DNA from: Neobacillus sp. YX16 | Lineage (GTDB): Bacteria > Bacillota > Bacilli > Bacillales > Cytobacillaceae | Direction: 5' to 3' | DNA length: 64,000 nucleotides | NCBI RefSeq assembly: GCF_030123505.1 | Contig: NZ_CP126115.1 | Span: 4,726,001 to 4,790,000, forward strand | Shown: piece after piece, positions 46,104 to 54,490 of the stretch | How the letters are laid out: every line of letters starts with the position of its first letter | Position numbering within the stretch: position 1 is the stretch's first letter | Program-made: the position numbers and the translations under genes | The notes under the pieces: generated by a model | Told to the model about the DNA's origin: nothing | Database searches by the model: none | What the model saw: the letters and a program-made list of their open reading frames with translations, nothing else

Positions 46104-46130
46104 GAAGAGGAAGCCTAAAGGCAACCTCTT
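46104..46130 (-). terminator. Terminator of gerM
   Basis: AAGAGG-AA-GCC (46104-46115) pairs with GGC-AA-CCTCTT (46120-46130) around a 4-nt loop, with an AA/AA internal loop. On the minus strand it is followed by CTTTATTTGATTTT. Weaker than others in the window. Confidence 0.6.
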
Positions 46131-46166
46131 GCGATTATCACTATATAGTATATCAAAAATTAATTT

Positions 46167-47213
46167 TTAGAAACTACCTGTATTGACTTTTTCTGGGCGC
46201 GTAACTGGTTCGGATAATTTATCACCTTTATCATTTACCAAATCAGCCTTGCCATCTACTGTAACGGCAACACTTTCAATTCCTTTTTGCTCGGTCAATG
46301 AAAGGACAAGTGCGTTAAGTAAATTCTGGGAAACAATTTTTTCTTCAAAGCTTCCGTAGATAGATTTATTAAAGTTCAAGGTAACTTTTCCATCTTCAAT
46401 TTTTGGTGCCTCTAGCAGCTCTACGTCAGGCATAAATTCTGAAGCAAGATTAGACTTTGCATTAGGTCCTTTTACCAATTCATTTACGACCGCCACAATA
46501 TTATTTTTCTCACTCGTATTAACCCTCTTCGTGACAGGTACATAATAGTACGAATCTTCTTCACCGCCGATATAATAAACAGTTACTGGCTTTGTGTTTG
46601 TGATATCAATTACGCCCGCGGTATCAATGTTGATTCCAGTTGCTCTTGATAGATTTTCACTAATCGGTGTGCCATTAACAGGCATTTCCGTTAATTCATG
46701 TCCATTCATTTGAAGCTTTACTTTCTCTATCGTGTCAAATTGGGTAAGTGTCCATGTGATAGATTCGAGAATTTTCCTTTCATCCTCAGGCTGGTAGTTT
46801 TTAAACTCCTTCGAGAAATCGACCACAGCAACACCATCTTTAATATTAACAGAGATTTGCGTTTCTTCTGGTAAGACAGCCCGGAAGTCATTTGGAAGCA
46901 TGTCTGTTACAGGTCCATTGGCAACTAGGTGTTCTAAGGCTTGTTTCGCAACCGATGTTGTTTTCGGCAGTGTTAATGTTTGCGGAACCACAAACCCATC
47001 TTTATTGATTAAGTATAACTCTGTTTTCACTGTTCCTTCGACTTCTTCACTCTTACCAGTGGTTTCCTTAGTTGGGTTCGTATCGGTTACTGTAACCTGC
47101 TTTGGCGGATCAACTTTTTTCTGGACTTCTTTCCCGAACAAACCGCACCCCGATAATAGAAGTGTTGAAGCAAAAACAGCTGTAACAAGCGGTTTCACTT
47201 TATTTTTTGACAT
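46167..47213 (-). CDS. gerM: Germination/sporulation lipoprotein GerM
   Basis: A 348-residue lipoprotein with a lipobox at LLLSGCG (Cys 23). After a linker come two GerMN (sporulation/spore germination) domains (about 75-190 and 205-325), each opening KTELYLINKDGFVVPQTL or PVTVYYIGGEEDSYYYVPV. GerM is part of the forespore-mother cell channel/ring apparatus in B. subtilis. The order rph-gerM-racE is conserved. Confidence 0.95.
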   Translation of the reverse strand: MSKNKVKPLVTAVFASTLLLSGCGLFGKEVQKKVDPPKQVTVTDTNPTKETTGKSEEVEGTVKTELYLINKDGFVVPQTLTLPKTTSVAKQALEHLVANGPVTDMLPNDFRAVLPEETQISVNIKDGVAVVDFSKEFKNYQPEDERKILESITWTLTQFDTIEKVKLQMNGHELTEMPVNGTPISENLSRATGINIDTAGVIDITNTKPVTVYYIGGEEDSYYYVPVTKRVNTSEKNNIVAVVNELVKGPNAKSNLASEFMPDVELLEAPKIEDGKVTLNFNKSIYGSFEEKIVSQNLLNALVLSLTEQKGIESVAVTVDGKADLVNDKGDKLSEPVTRPEKVNTGSF

Positions 47214-47320
47214 ATTTTTTCCCTCCTAAGACAGTTTGTACTATCATGTATACGAGCCTATTAAACTAATTAGACCGTCTTTGGAAAAGAAAATTAAGAC
47301 ATTCTCTGATTTTTTTCAAA

Positions 47321-47349
47321 AAAAAATCAAGCTCCTGTAAAGGGAGCTT
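47321..47349 (-). terminator. Terminator of racE
   Basis: AAGCTCC/GGGAGCTT (47329-47335 with 47342-47349) lies right after the racE stop and is followed on the minus strand by GATTTTTTTT. Confidence 0.85.
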
Positions 47350-47351
47350 AA

Positions 47352-48146
47352 TTATAATTTAATCTTTTTAACATTATTAATGGGTACTCCAAGCCACTGG
47401 GAAGCTATTTTTGAAAAAATATACTTCGAGCCTGTCGTGTAAAATTCATGTTCTGTTATATTCTCATCTGTTTCGAGGATCCTGTTATATTGAAGTATGG
47501 CACTAATCTCCCTTGCTGTTTCATCACCAGAACTGATGACATTGACAGTTTCGCCCATTACTTTTTGAATTAGTGGTTCGAGTAAGGGGTAATGGGTGCA
47601 GCCAAGAATCAATGTATCTAAGTTTTGATTTTGCAGCGGTTTTAGTGCTTCGACGACGATTCTCTCCGCGATTTCCCCGTCATATTCTCCGCTTTCAACA
47701 AGAGGAACAAATTTGGGGCAAGCTTGTCCTGTTACAAATAAACGGCTGTTTAGCGCTTTTAACGCTTTCTCATAGGCACCACTTTTGATTGTTCCTTCTG
47801 TCCCAATTATCCCAACTCGATAATTCTTTGTCCGCTTGATAGCAGTTCGTGCTCCAGGGTAGATAACACCGAGTACTGGAATCCTTAACTCATTTCTTAT
47901 GTCATCAAGGACCGCCGCCGTTGCCGTGTTGCAGGCAATGACGAGCATTTTTATATCTTTTTCTAATAAGAATGTAGTCAGTTCCCAGGTGAATCTTTTA
48001 ACTTCCTTTAGAGGTCTTGGGCCGTAGGGGCACCTGGCCGTATCTCCCAAATATATAATTTTTTCATTCGGAAGCTGTCTCATGATCTCTTTTGCAACTG
48101 TTAATCCACCAACTCCGGAATCTATGACACCAATTGGTTGTTTCAA
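47352..48146 (-). CDS. racE: Glutamate racemase
   Basis: A 264-residue cofactor-independent racemase supplying D-glutamate for peptidoglycan. The catalytic cysteines are in [11 protein letters not shown] and [10 protein letters not shown]; it begins [20 protein letters not shown]. Lies between ysmB and gerM, the B. subtilis racE position. Confidence 0.97.
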   Translation of the reverse strand: MKQPIGVIDSGVGGLTVAKEIMRQLPNEKIIYLGDTARCPYGPRPLKEVKRFTWELTTFLLEKDIKMLVIACNTATAAVLDDIRNELRIPVLGVIYPGARTAIKRTKNYRVGIIGTEGTIKSGAYEKALKALNSRLFVTGQACPKFVPLVESGEYDGEIAERIVVEALKPLQNQNLDTLILGCTHYPLLEPLIQKVMGETVNVISSGDETAREISAILQYNRILETDENITEHEFYTTGSKYIFSKIASQWLGVPINNVKKIKL

Positions 48147-48351
48147 AATTCTCGCCTCTTTTTTAAGGCTCTTTTCTTAAACTTTATTGCTTTTGGAAAT
48201 TAAAAGCGTTTTTAGGAGCTATGATTTGTTGCAAAATAGCCTTAATAGAAAGAAAAGAGCCTGCAATCTTAATTTCAAGCGCAAAAATAGTTTGTTCCGC
48301 GTTAAAATCGGCTTTAAGATTTTAACAACAATCTTACGAAAACAGCCTTTT

Positions 48352-48801
48352 TTAACGCATATCTTGATGCAGTTTCATTAAATTGGTTTGAAGTTGTTGA
48401 ATTTCTTCTAAGGAGAAATTCGCCAAAACTTCCTCTAAGTAAACTTGTCGTTTCTTAATTACTTCATCTATTATTCTTTCGCCTTCTTCAAGCAGGTGAA
48501 TTCTAACGACACGGCGATCCTTAGGATCCTTTACCCGAACAACCAGTTGATTTTTTTCCATGCGGTCAACAAGGTCTGTAGTCGTACTAAAGGCCAAATA
48601 CATTTTAGTAGACAACTCTCCAATGGTCATATCGCCATCCTCAAAGAGCCATTGCAGTGCTACAAATTGCGGCGGAGTAATTTTATAATGACTTAGCATT
48701 TCTCTGCCCTTTTGCTTAATAATTCCTGAAATATAACGCAAGTCCTTTTCTATCCTTGCGACAATTTCATCGCTAACTTTTTGTGAATTTTCGACAGTCA
48801 T
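48352..48801 (-). CDS. ysmB: MarR-family regulator YsmB
   Basis: A 149-residue MarR-type winged-helix protein. The DNA-binding core is MTIGELSTKMYLAFSTTTDL with wing VRVKDPKDRRVVRIHLLEEG. There is no cysteine that would suggest thiol sensing. Position next to racE and gerE corresponds to B. subtilis ysmB. Targets unknown. The 205-nt gap to racE shows no clear signal. Confidence 0.92.
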   Translation of the reverse strand: MTVENSQKVSDEIVARIEKDLRYISGIIKQKGREMLSHYKITPPQFVALQWLFEDGDMTIGELSTKMYLAFSTTTDLVDRMEKNQLVVRVKDPKDRRVVRIHLLEEGERIIDEVIKKRQVYLEEVLANFSLEEIQQLQTNLMKLHQDMR

Positions 48802-48954
48802 TCTATAACACTCCTATACGAGGCGTCCCTTTGCCATGATTTCGCAGAATTAGTGCTTCATAATCTTGCTCTTATTTTCTACTTTTTTCGATAAAATTTC
48901 AAGCTGAATCTATTTCATTACAAAATACATATTGATTCATATGTATAAATCCTT

Positions 48955-48990
48955 ATAAAAACATGAACCGGCATCCAGTAGGATGCCGGT
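48955..48990 (-). terminator. Terminator of gerE
   Basis: A perfect 10-bp stem ACCGGCATCC/GGATGCCGGT (48967-48976 with 48981-48990), extended by CATGA, is followed on the minus strand by TTTTTATAAGG. Confidence 0.9.
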
Positions 48991-48995
48991 CATGA

Positions 48996-49220
48996 TTAAA
49001 GTTCTAGCTCTCCCATACGAAGGAGCTCTACAACTGCTTGTGAACGCCCCTTTACACCAAGCTTTTGCATGGCATTGGAAATATGATTTCGAACCGTCTT
49101 CTCGCTTATAAATAATTCACCAGCGATCTCCTTAGTAGTTTTATCCTGTACTAAGAGTTCGAACACTTCTCTTTCACGTTTGGTGAGTAACGGCTTGTGA
49201 GTATATTCATTCTCCTTCAA
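48996..49220 (-). CDS. gerE: Late sporulation transcription factor GerE
   Basis: A 74-residue LuxR-type helix-turn-helix protein without a receiver domain: [20 protein letters not shown], then [20 protein letters not shown] and [20 protein letters not shown]. GerE acts last in the mother-cell cascade on coat genes. The start is TTG 49220, ten nt after GGAGG. The product length equals that of B. subtilis GerE. Confidence 0.97.
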   Translation of the reverse strand: MKENEYTHKPLLTKREREVFELLVQDKTTKEIAGELFISEKTVRNHISNAMQKLGVKGRSQAVVELLRMGELEL

Positions 49221-49284
49221 GTATTGTGACCCTCCTTGCCTTCGCCAGTTATGAACCGTTGGGTGGGTATATATTTAGTCACGA

Positions 49285-49293
49285 TATCTTATG
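49285..49293 (-). promoter_or_regulatory. Possible sigma-K -10 element of gerE
   Basis: On the minus strand CATAAGATA (49293-49285) fits CATANNNTA, about 65 nt before the gerE start. The -35 AC element is only weakly matched. gerE is sigma-K dependent in B. subtilis. Confidence 0.4.
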
Positions 49294-49351
49294 TGAATGT
49301 CACAATTGTAGTGACTAGAATTACTGAAGAAGAATACTTTTATGAAAATAA

Positions 49352-49374
49352 AAAAAGCCCTTTTATAAGGACTT
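49352..49374 (-). terminator. Weak terminator of the sortase gene
   Basis: On the minus strand AAGTCC-N8-GGGCTT with one G-U pair is followed by TTTTTTATTTTC; it overlaps the end of the reading frame. Confidence 0.55.
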
Positions 49375-49964
49375 TAAATGGGTTTAGCATAAATGATATA
49401 ACGTTGTGGAGCGTTTCCGACAAAACGGAATGGATAACAGGTAATGACGATTAATTCTTCCTTCGTATTCTGCAGGGTAATGATGGTCCGATCTTCTGCA
49501 TCAACAATCTTGGTATTCGTTAATTCATATTTGAATTTCCCATTTGGCATTTGCACTTCAAAGATATCTCCAGGTACTAGTTCACCTAAACGTCGAAAAA
49601 CAGTATCCCGATGACCAGATAAGACAATCTGACCGTTCTCTGCTGGAAAATAGGAACCCTTGTAATGCCCGACTCCCTTCTTTAAATCATTGGGGTCCGT
49701 TCCTTCCACAATGGCCAATTCTGCTTTAATCTTTGGTATCTTCAATAAGCCTACTGTGTCACCAAACTTGGGCGGATCGATTTTTTGCGGGTTTTTAAAA
49801 GGTTCTTCCTCATCATAGTCAGCTTCGGCCTTTGCTACAATTCTTTTCGCTTCTTTTAGTGAAGCATCAGTCTGAAAATTAGTCTCGACGATTTGCCAGA
49901 CTCCAACTCCAATGACAATTAATCCTGCCAAAATCATAATTAACGGAAGCTTTTTCACCCTCAC
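49374..49964 (-). CDS. Sortase, class D-like
   Basis: A 196-residue transpeptidase with one N-terminal membrane segment (about 6-25). The catalytic triad is visible: H118 (LSGHRDTVF), C176 (LIVITCYPF) and R188 (APQRYIIY). The GLLKIPKIKAELAIVEGT strand is typical of sortase beta-barrels. The start is GTG 49964 with AAGGA six nt upstream. No LPXTG-type substrate or partner lies in the window, so it is an orphan inserted between gerE and sdhB. It may join spore or cell-surface proteins to peptidoglycan; target unknown. Confidence 0.9.
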   Translation of the reverse strand: MRVKKLPLIMILAGLIVIGVGVWQIVETNFQTDASLKEAKRIVAKAEADYDEEEPFKNPQKIDPPKFGDTVGLLKIPKIKAELAIVEGTDPNDLKKGVGHYKGSYFPAENGQIVLSGHRDTVFRRLGELVPGDIFEVQMPNGKFKYELTNTKIVDAEDRTIITLQNTKEELIVITCYPFRFVGNAPQRYIIYAKPI

Positions 49965-50045
49965 ATACCATCCTTTTTCCGTACTTTAAAAATTCTTACT
50001 ATTAGTATACCAAATGGGTTTGCAAAAGTCCTAGCCTCTATATAG

Positions 50046-50081
50046 AAAAACCTTCTTTTCATAATAGAAAAGAAGGTTTTT
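50046..50081. terminator. Bidirectional hairpin between sdhB and the sortase gene
   Basis: A perfect 15-bp stem AAAAACCTTCTTTTC/GAAAAGAAGGTTTTT (50046-50060 with 50067-50081). On the minus strand it ends the sdhCAB transcript after passing the R2 element. Confidence 0.85.
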
Positions 50082-50096
50082 AGAATCATAAATTGG

Positions 50097-50270
50097 ATCC
50101 AGCTCCAGCGCCTAGGGGCTCGGGGTCATAAGCCAATCCAGCAAAAAGGTTAAAGAACAACCTTCTCGCCGGCTCGTCTTATGCCTGTCGCCCCTGAACA
50201 CCAAGGAAAGCTCCTAAGATTAAACATCGCAGGAACAAGCTGTGCTTGTTCCGAAGGCGCTTCCGCTTTT
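50097..50270 (-). repeat. R2 repeat element, copy 3, with an internal hairpin insert
   Basis: Reading on the minus strand the element starts GAAAAGCGGAAGCGCCTTCG at 50270, directly after the sdhB stop, and ends GCCCCTAGGCGCTGGAGCTG. Compared with copy 1 it has about 55 extra nt after GCGCCTT, opening with a perfect hairpin GGAACAAGC-ACA-GCTTGTTCC. The element forms the 3' UTR of the sdh operon before the terminator. Confidence 0.82.
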
Positions 50271-51032
50271 CTAAGCATTGTCGCTTCCGAAGAAGTTTCT
50301 AAACGCTTGGATTGTAGTATCACGGTTTAGAGCTGCAATGGATGTAGTTAATGGAATTCCTTTCGGACATGACTGAACACAGTTCTGTGAGTTCCCACAG
50401 TTCGCTAGTCCACCATCACCCATAATCGCTTCTAAACGTTCTGATCTGTTCATTTCACCAGTTGGGTGAGCATTGAACAAACGTACTTGTGAAAGCGGTT
50501 GAGGTCCAATGAAGCTTGAGTTGCTGTTTACATTTGGGCAAGCCTCAAGACAAACACCACAAGTCATACATTTTGAAAGCTCGTACGCCCATTGACGTTT
50601 TTTCTCTGGCATACGAGGACCAGGTCCCAAATCGTACGTTCCATCGATTGGAATCCAAGCTTTTACTTTCTTTAACGCATCAAACATTCTGCTGCGGTCA
50701 ACCTGTAGGTCACGGACAACAGGGAATGTTTTCATTGGCTCTAAACGGATTGGCTGCTCCAGTTGATCAACGAGTGCTGAGCAAGATTGACGCGGCTTTC
50801 CGTTAATAACCATCGAACATGCTCCACAAACTTCCTCCAGACAGTTACTATCCCAAGTAATGGGCGTAGTAGCTTGTCCTTTAGTATTGACAGGGTTTCT
50901 ACGAATTTCCATTAAAGCCGAAATTATATTCATATTCGGACGATAAGCTAGTTCAAACTCCTCATCATAAGGAGCAGCATCAGGGCTATCTTGACGGGTA
51001 ACAATAAATTTTACTGTTTTATTTTCAGACAT
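50271..51032 (-). CDS. sdhB: Succinate dehydrogenase iron-sulfur subunit
   Basis: A 253-residue subunit carrying three Fe-S clusters: 2Fe-2S with CLEEVCGACSMVINGKPRQS and the next Cys, and the two ferredoxin-type groups CMTCGVCLEACP and CGNSQNCVQSCPKGIP. It transfers electrons from SdhA to the membrane heme subunit. It lies 6 nt after sdhA. The R2 repeat begins at its stop codon. Confidence 0.98.
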   Translation of the reverse strand: MSENKTVKFIVTRQDSPDAAPYDEEFELAYRPNMNIISALMEIRRNPVNTKGQATTPITWDSNCLEEVCGACSMVINGKPRQSCSALVDQLEQPIRLEPMKTFPVVRDLQVDRSRMFDALKKVKAWIPIDGTYDLGPGPRMPEKKRQWAYELSKCMTCGVCLEACPNVNSNSSFIGPQPLSQVRLFNAHPTGEMNRSERLEAIMGDGGLANCGNSQNCVQSCPKGIPLTTSIAALNRDTTIQAFRNFFGSDNA

Positions 51033-51038
51033 GCTTTT

Positions 51039-52796
51039 CTACTCCCCCTTGCTTTTTGAGTAATCGCGTTTACGTGGCTGAATCAATGAAACATCTACTT
51101 CCTCGTAGTGGAAAGCAGGTGCAGATGAGCTATCAACAAATTTCGCCATTGTTGTTTTTAAGAATTCTTCATCATTCCGATTAGGGAACTCAGGTTTATA
51201 ATGCGCACCACGGCTCTCATTACGGTTGTAAGCACCAATTGTCATAACACGAGCTAATTGAAGCATGTTCTCTAACTGACGAGTGAAGACTGCTCCTTGA
51301 TTACTCCATTTAGATGTATCATTGATATTGATATTTTTATAACGCTCTAAAAGCTCTTGGATCTTTTCATCTGTTTTCAATAGCTTGTCATTAAAGCGAA
51401 CAACTGTAACGTTATCAGTCATCCACTCACCAAGCTCTTTATGAAGGACATAAGCATTTTCTGTACCATTTAATGACATGATAGAATTCCACTTATCTTC
51501 CTGTTCTTTTACATGACGGTCAAAAACAGTTGAAGATACAGCATCAGAACTCTTTTCAAGCCCTTTAATATATCGAACCGCATTTGGCCCAACGACCATT
51601 CCACCGTAAATCGCAGATAGTAATGAGTTAGCACCTAATCGGTTTGCACCATGCTGTGAAAAATCACATTCTCCAGCAGCAAAAAGTCCTGGAATATTGG
51701 TCATTTGATCATAATCAACCCATAGTCCGCCCATTGAATAGTGAACAGCAGGGAAGATTTTCATTGGAAGCTTACGTGGGTCATCTCCCGTGAACTTCTC
51801 ATAGATTTCGATAATTCCACCAAGTTTAACATCCAGTTCATGTGGATCCTTATGAGAAAGATCAAGGTAAACCATGTTTTCGCCGTTAACTCCCAGCTTT
51901 TGATTTACACACACATCGAAGATTTCACGTGTCGCAATATCACGTGGTACTAGGTTTCCATAGGCAGGATATTTTTCTTCTAGGAAGTACCAAGGTTTTC
52001 CGTCTTTATACGTCCAAACCCGGCCGCCTTCTCCACGTGCAGATTCGCTCATCAGACGCAGCTTGTCGTCTCCTGGGATGGCAGTAGGGTGAATTTGAAT
52101 CATTTCACCATTTGCATAATATGCACCTTGTTGATACACGATTGATGCAGCTGAACCTGTATTAATAACAGAGTTCGTTGTTTTTCCGAAGATAATTCCA
52201 GGACCGCCAGTTGCTAGGATAACGGCATCTCCAGCGAAGGATCTGATTTCCATAGATGTTAAGTTTTGTGCTACGATCCCGCGGCAAACACCATCGTCAT
52301 CTACCACTGAACCTAAGAATTCCCAGCCTTCGTATTTTGTAACTAATCCAGCTACTTCGTGACGGCGAACCTGCTCGTCCAACGCATATAGCAGCTGTTG
52401 ACCTGTAGTAGCCCCAGCAAATGCTGTACGCGAATGCTGAGTACCCCCGAAGCGGCGGAAGTCCAACAGTCCTTCTGGAGTACGGTTAAACATAACTCCC
52501 ATACGGTCCATTAAGTGGATGATACCAGGTGCTGCCTCACACATTGCCTTTACTGGAGGCTGGTTAGCTAAGAAGTCTCCGCCATATACGGTATCATCAA
52601 AGTGAATCCATGGTGAATCGCCTTCACCTTTTGTATTTACTGCTCCATTCATACCACCCTGGGCACAAACGGAATGGGAACGTTTAACTGGAACAAGTGA
52701 AAATAATTCTACTGGTGTTCCTGCTTCTGCAACTTTAATGGTTGCCATTAAGCCAGCTAAGCCGCCGCCAACTATGATCACCTTACCCTTACTCAT
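51039..52796 (-). CDS. sdhA: Succinate dehydrogenase flavoprotein subunit
   Basis: A 585-residue FAD subunit oxidising succinate. The FAD motif is IIVGGGLAGLMATIKVAEAG; the covalent FAD histidine is in RSHSVCAQGGMNGAVN; active-site HPTAIPGDDKL and ARGEGGR segments and RLGANSLL are present. It lies between sdhC (63-nt gap) and sdhB. Confidence 0.98.
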   Translation of the reverse strand: MSKGKVIIVGGGLAGLMATIKVAEAGTPVELFSLVPVKRSHSVCAQGGMNGAVNTKGEGDSPWIHFDDTVYGGDFLANQPPVKAMCEAAPGIIHLMDRMGVMFNRTPEGLLDFRRFGGTQHSRTAFAGATTGQQLLYALDEQVRRHEVAGLVTKYEGWEFLGSVVDDDGVCRGIVAQNLTSMEIRSFAGDAVILATGGPGIIFGKTTNSVINTGSAASIVYQQGAYYANGEMIQIHPTAIPGDDKLRLMSESARGEGGRVWTYKDGKPWYFLEEKYPAYGNLVPRDIATREIFDVCVNQKLGVNGENMVYLDLSHKDPHELDVKLGGIIEIYEKFTGDDPRKLPMKIFPAVHYSMGGLWVDYDQMTNIPGLFAAGECDFSQHGANRLGANSLLSAIYGGMVVGPNAVRYIKGLEKSSDAVSSTVFDRHVKEQEDKWNSIMSLNGTENAYVLHKELGEWMTDNVTVVRFNDKLLKTDEKIQELLERYKNININDTSKWSNQGAVFTRQLENMLQLARVMTIGAYNRNESRGAHYKPEFPNRNDEEFLKTTMAKFVDSSSAPAFHYEEVDVSLIQPRKRDYSKSKGE

Positions 52797-52859
52797 TGTG
52801 ACTCACTCCCTTAATCCAAAAATCCGATATTTTTCAACACAGAGTATGAAGTTTATTTT

Positions 52860-53468
52860 TTAAACGAAAGCTAAAAGTGTTCTAATTGCTACGATAGAAA
52901 GAACGACGAAAACACCGATTGTAAAATATGTAGAAATTACTTGTGAACGAGGGGAAACTGTAATACCCCAGCTAACCAAGAATGACCACAATCCGTTTGC
53001 AAAGTGGAAAATAGTTGAAATGACACCAATCAGATAGAAAATAAACATGAATGGTGAAGATAGGATATCTGCCATCATGTCATAGTTAACATGGGCACCA
53101 AATGCAGCTGCAACGCGAGTTTGCCATACGTGCCATGTAATAAAGATTAAGGTAATGACACCTGATATACGCTGTAGTAAAAACATCCAGTTTCTGAAAT
53201 ATCCATATTTCCCGGCATTGTTTTTTGCGGTAAAAGCGATATAAAGGCCATAGATAGCATGAAATAAAATTGGTAAATAAATAACTACTGTTTCTAGGAC
53301 AATTCTAAAAGGAAGGTTCCCCATAAAATCTGCAGCTTTGTTAAAGGACTCAGCCCCTCCTGTAGCAAAATGGTTGACTACTAGATGCTGCACAAGAAAT
53401 AAACCTATTGGAATTACTCCTAGTAAAGAATGCAATCTTCGATTCAAAAACTCTCGATTCCCCGCCAT
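52860..53468 (-). CDS. sdhC: Succinate dehydrogenase cytochrome b558 subunit
   Basis: A 202-residue five-helix membrane anchor binding two hemes in Gram-positive enzymes. Candidate heme histidines appear in RRLHSLLG, FLVQHLVVNHF, ILFHAIYGL, FITWHVWQT and IFHFANGLW. ATG 53468 with AGGGGGG upstream is chosen; an in-frame start at 53495 would lie in a palindrome-rich leader. First gene of sdhCAB. Confidence 0.96.
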   Translation of the reverse strand: MAGNREFLNRRLHSLLGVIPIGLFLVQHLVVNHFATGGAESFNKAADFMGNLPFRIVLETVVIYLPILFHAIYGLYIAFTAKNNAGKYGYFRNWMFLLQRISGVITLIFITWHVWQTRVAAAFGAHVNYDMMADILSSPFMFIFYLIGVISTIFHFANGLWSFLVSWGITVSPRSQVISTYFTIGVFVVLSIVAIRTLLAFV

Positions 53469-53572
53469 AATTAACCCCCCTTGAATTTTTAACATGATGT
53501 TAAGCCTTTTTTCACTAATCTTTTAAATAAATTTTAAACTTAGCACCAGTGTGACAAATATGTGACATGTCC

Positions 53573-53601
53573 ATTTTACTCCCATCGGGAATTAGCGTCA
53601 A
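53573..53601 (-). promoter_or_regulatory. Sigma-A promoter of sdhCAB
   Basis: TTGACG (53601-53596), a 17-nt spacer and TAAAAT (53578-53573) on the minus strand. The start would be near 53566, inside the TGTGACA direct repeats. The leader is about 100 nt. Confidence 0.7.
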
Positions 53602-53861
53602 GAAAACGTATACACAAAAGTTGGATAAAAATAAAATTTTTAAAATATATTGATATTATAATAAATTATAAGATTTTATACTTAAAAATGGAATTATCTA
53701 GTATTAAATCCAGTAGAATTACAATGAAAAATTAAATTTTCTCCATAGCCTATGTTTTTAATTGGGAAACATAAATTATGATGAAAGATAGGCTATTGTA
53801 TTGCAAGATAACATTCCTTCACCACTCTAACGCTTTACACTACATTCCTTAAAAAGTGTTC

Positions 53862-53889
53862 TTAACATAAAGACGTATTTGTATATAAT
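53862..53889 (+). promoter_or_regulatory. Sigma-A promoter of yslB
   Basis: TTAACA (53862-53867), a 16-nt spacer and TATAAT (53884-53889), about 27 nt before the yslB ATG. Confidence 0.65.
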
Positions 53890-53916
53890 AGAATGGTAGA
53901 AAGAGGGGAAGCTATT

Positions 53917-54369
53917 ATGAATGAAAGTACTGCCGTCGAACTTAATTTACAATCAGATGAACCAAGAAATATTTCACTATTTGGTTATGAACTAATCAGG
54001 GAATTCGTATTGCCCGAAATTTTAGGCAAAGACACCCCAGAGATTCTGTATTGGGCTGGAAAAAGTTTAGCTCGTAAACACCCATTAAACACTTTTGATG
54101 ACATCATTGAATTCTTCACAAGAGCCTCATGGGGACAGCTCGAAATAAAAAAAGAGCGAAAAGATGAAATTGAATTTGAACTAGTCAGCCCGCTAATCGT
54201 TTCTCGAGTAAAATCAAAAGCAGAACACTACTTCCAAATCGAAGCAGGCTTCCTAGCGGAGCAAATCCAACACCAAAAACAAGTCATCACCGAAACCTTC
54301 GAACACCCAGTAAAAAAAGCAAACAAAGTCCAATTCACCGTAAAATGGGATCAAAAAGACACTATTTAA
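53917..54369 (+). CDS. yslB: YslB, DUF2507-family protein
   Basis: A 150-residue protein of the YslB/V4R-like DUF2507 family: LFGYELIREFVLPEILGKDT, then WAGKSLARKHPLNTFDDII, and a C-terminal FQIEAGFLAEQIQ segment. ATG 53917 with GAGGGGAAG upstream is preferred to an in-frame start at 53893, which would lie inside the 5' leader. Function unknown. It converges on lysC, as in B. subtilis. Confidence 0.92.
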   Translation: MNESTAVELNLQSDEPRNISLFGYELIREFVLPEILGKDTPEILYWAGKSLARKHPLNTFDDIIEFFTRASWGQLEIKKERKDEIEFELVSPLIVSRVKSKAEHYFQIEAGFLAEQIQHQKQVITETFEHPVKKANKVQFTVKWDQKDTI

Positions 54370-54370
54370 T

Positions 54371-54442
54371 GGTACCTTTGATGGTGCCCTTTGATGGTGC
54401 CTGTCACCATCCGTGGACACTGTCCACCTCAGGCGGACAGTG
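54371..54442 (+). repeat. Short palindromic repeat with tandem 13-mer
   Basis: CTTTGATGGTGCC occurs twice in a row (near 54376-54402, the first copy reading CCTTTGATGGTGCC), followed by GGTGCCTGTCACC, GTGGACACTGTCCAC and CACTGTCC/GGACAGTG (54418-54425 with 54435-54442). These can form alternative hairpins. It sits directly after the yslB stop. I have the impression of a common Bacillus intergenic repeat, unverified. Confidence 0.6.
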
Positions 54443-54447
54443 AGTTT

Positions 54448-54490
54448 AAAAGTTATTCCTTGGAGGAGGATCCTCCAAGGAATAACTTTT
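54448..54490. terminator. Shared terminator of yslB and lysC
   Basis: A perfect 20-bp stem (54448-54467 with 54471-54490; ends AAAAGTTATTCC and GGAATAACTTTT) with a 3-nt loop. It reaches into the lysC stop codon and serves both convergent genes. Confidence 0.9.

Larger units (their letters stand above)
53469..53916. other. Divergent sdhC-yslB intergenic region
   Basis: An AT-rich gap of about 450 nt. It holds the sdhC leader with a perfect 15-nt palindrome TTAACATGATGTTAA (53489-53503), two direct TGTGACA repeats 11 nt apart (53550-53556 and 53561-53567), and the sdhC and yslB promoters. Nothing else coding is seen. Confidence 0.6.

Noticed and set aside
49374..49964. Gram-positive sortase-assembled pilus cluster
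   Set aside because: No LPXTG or pilin-motif proteins are encoded near this sortase; the pilus locus in the window is of type IV and does not need a sortase.
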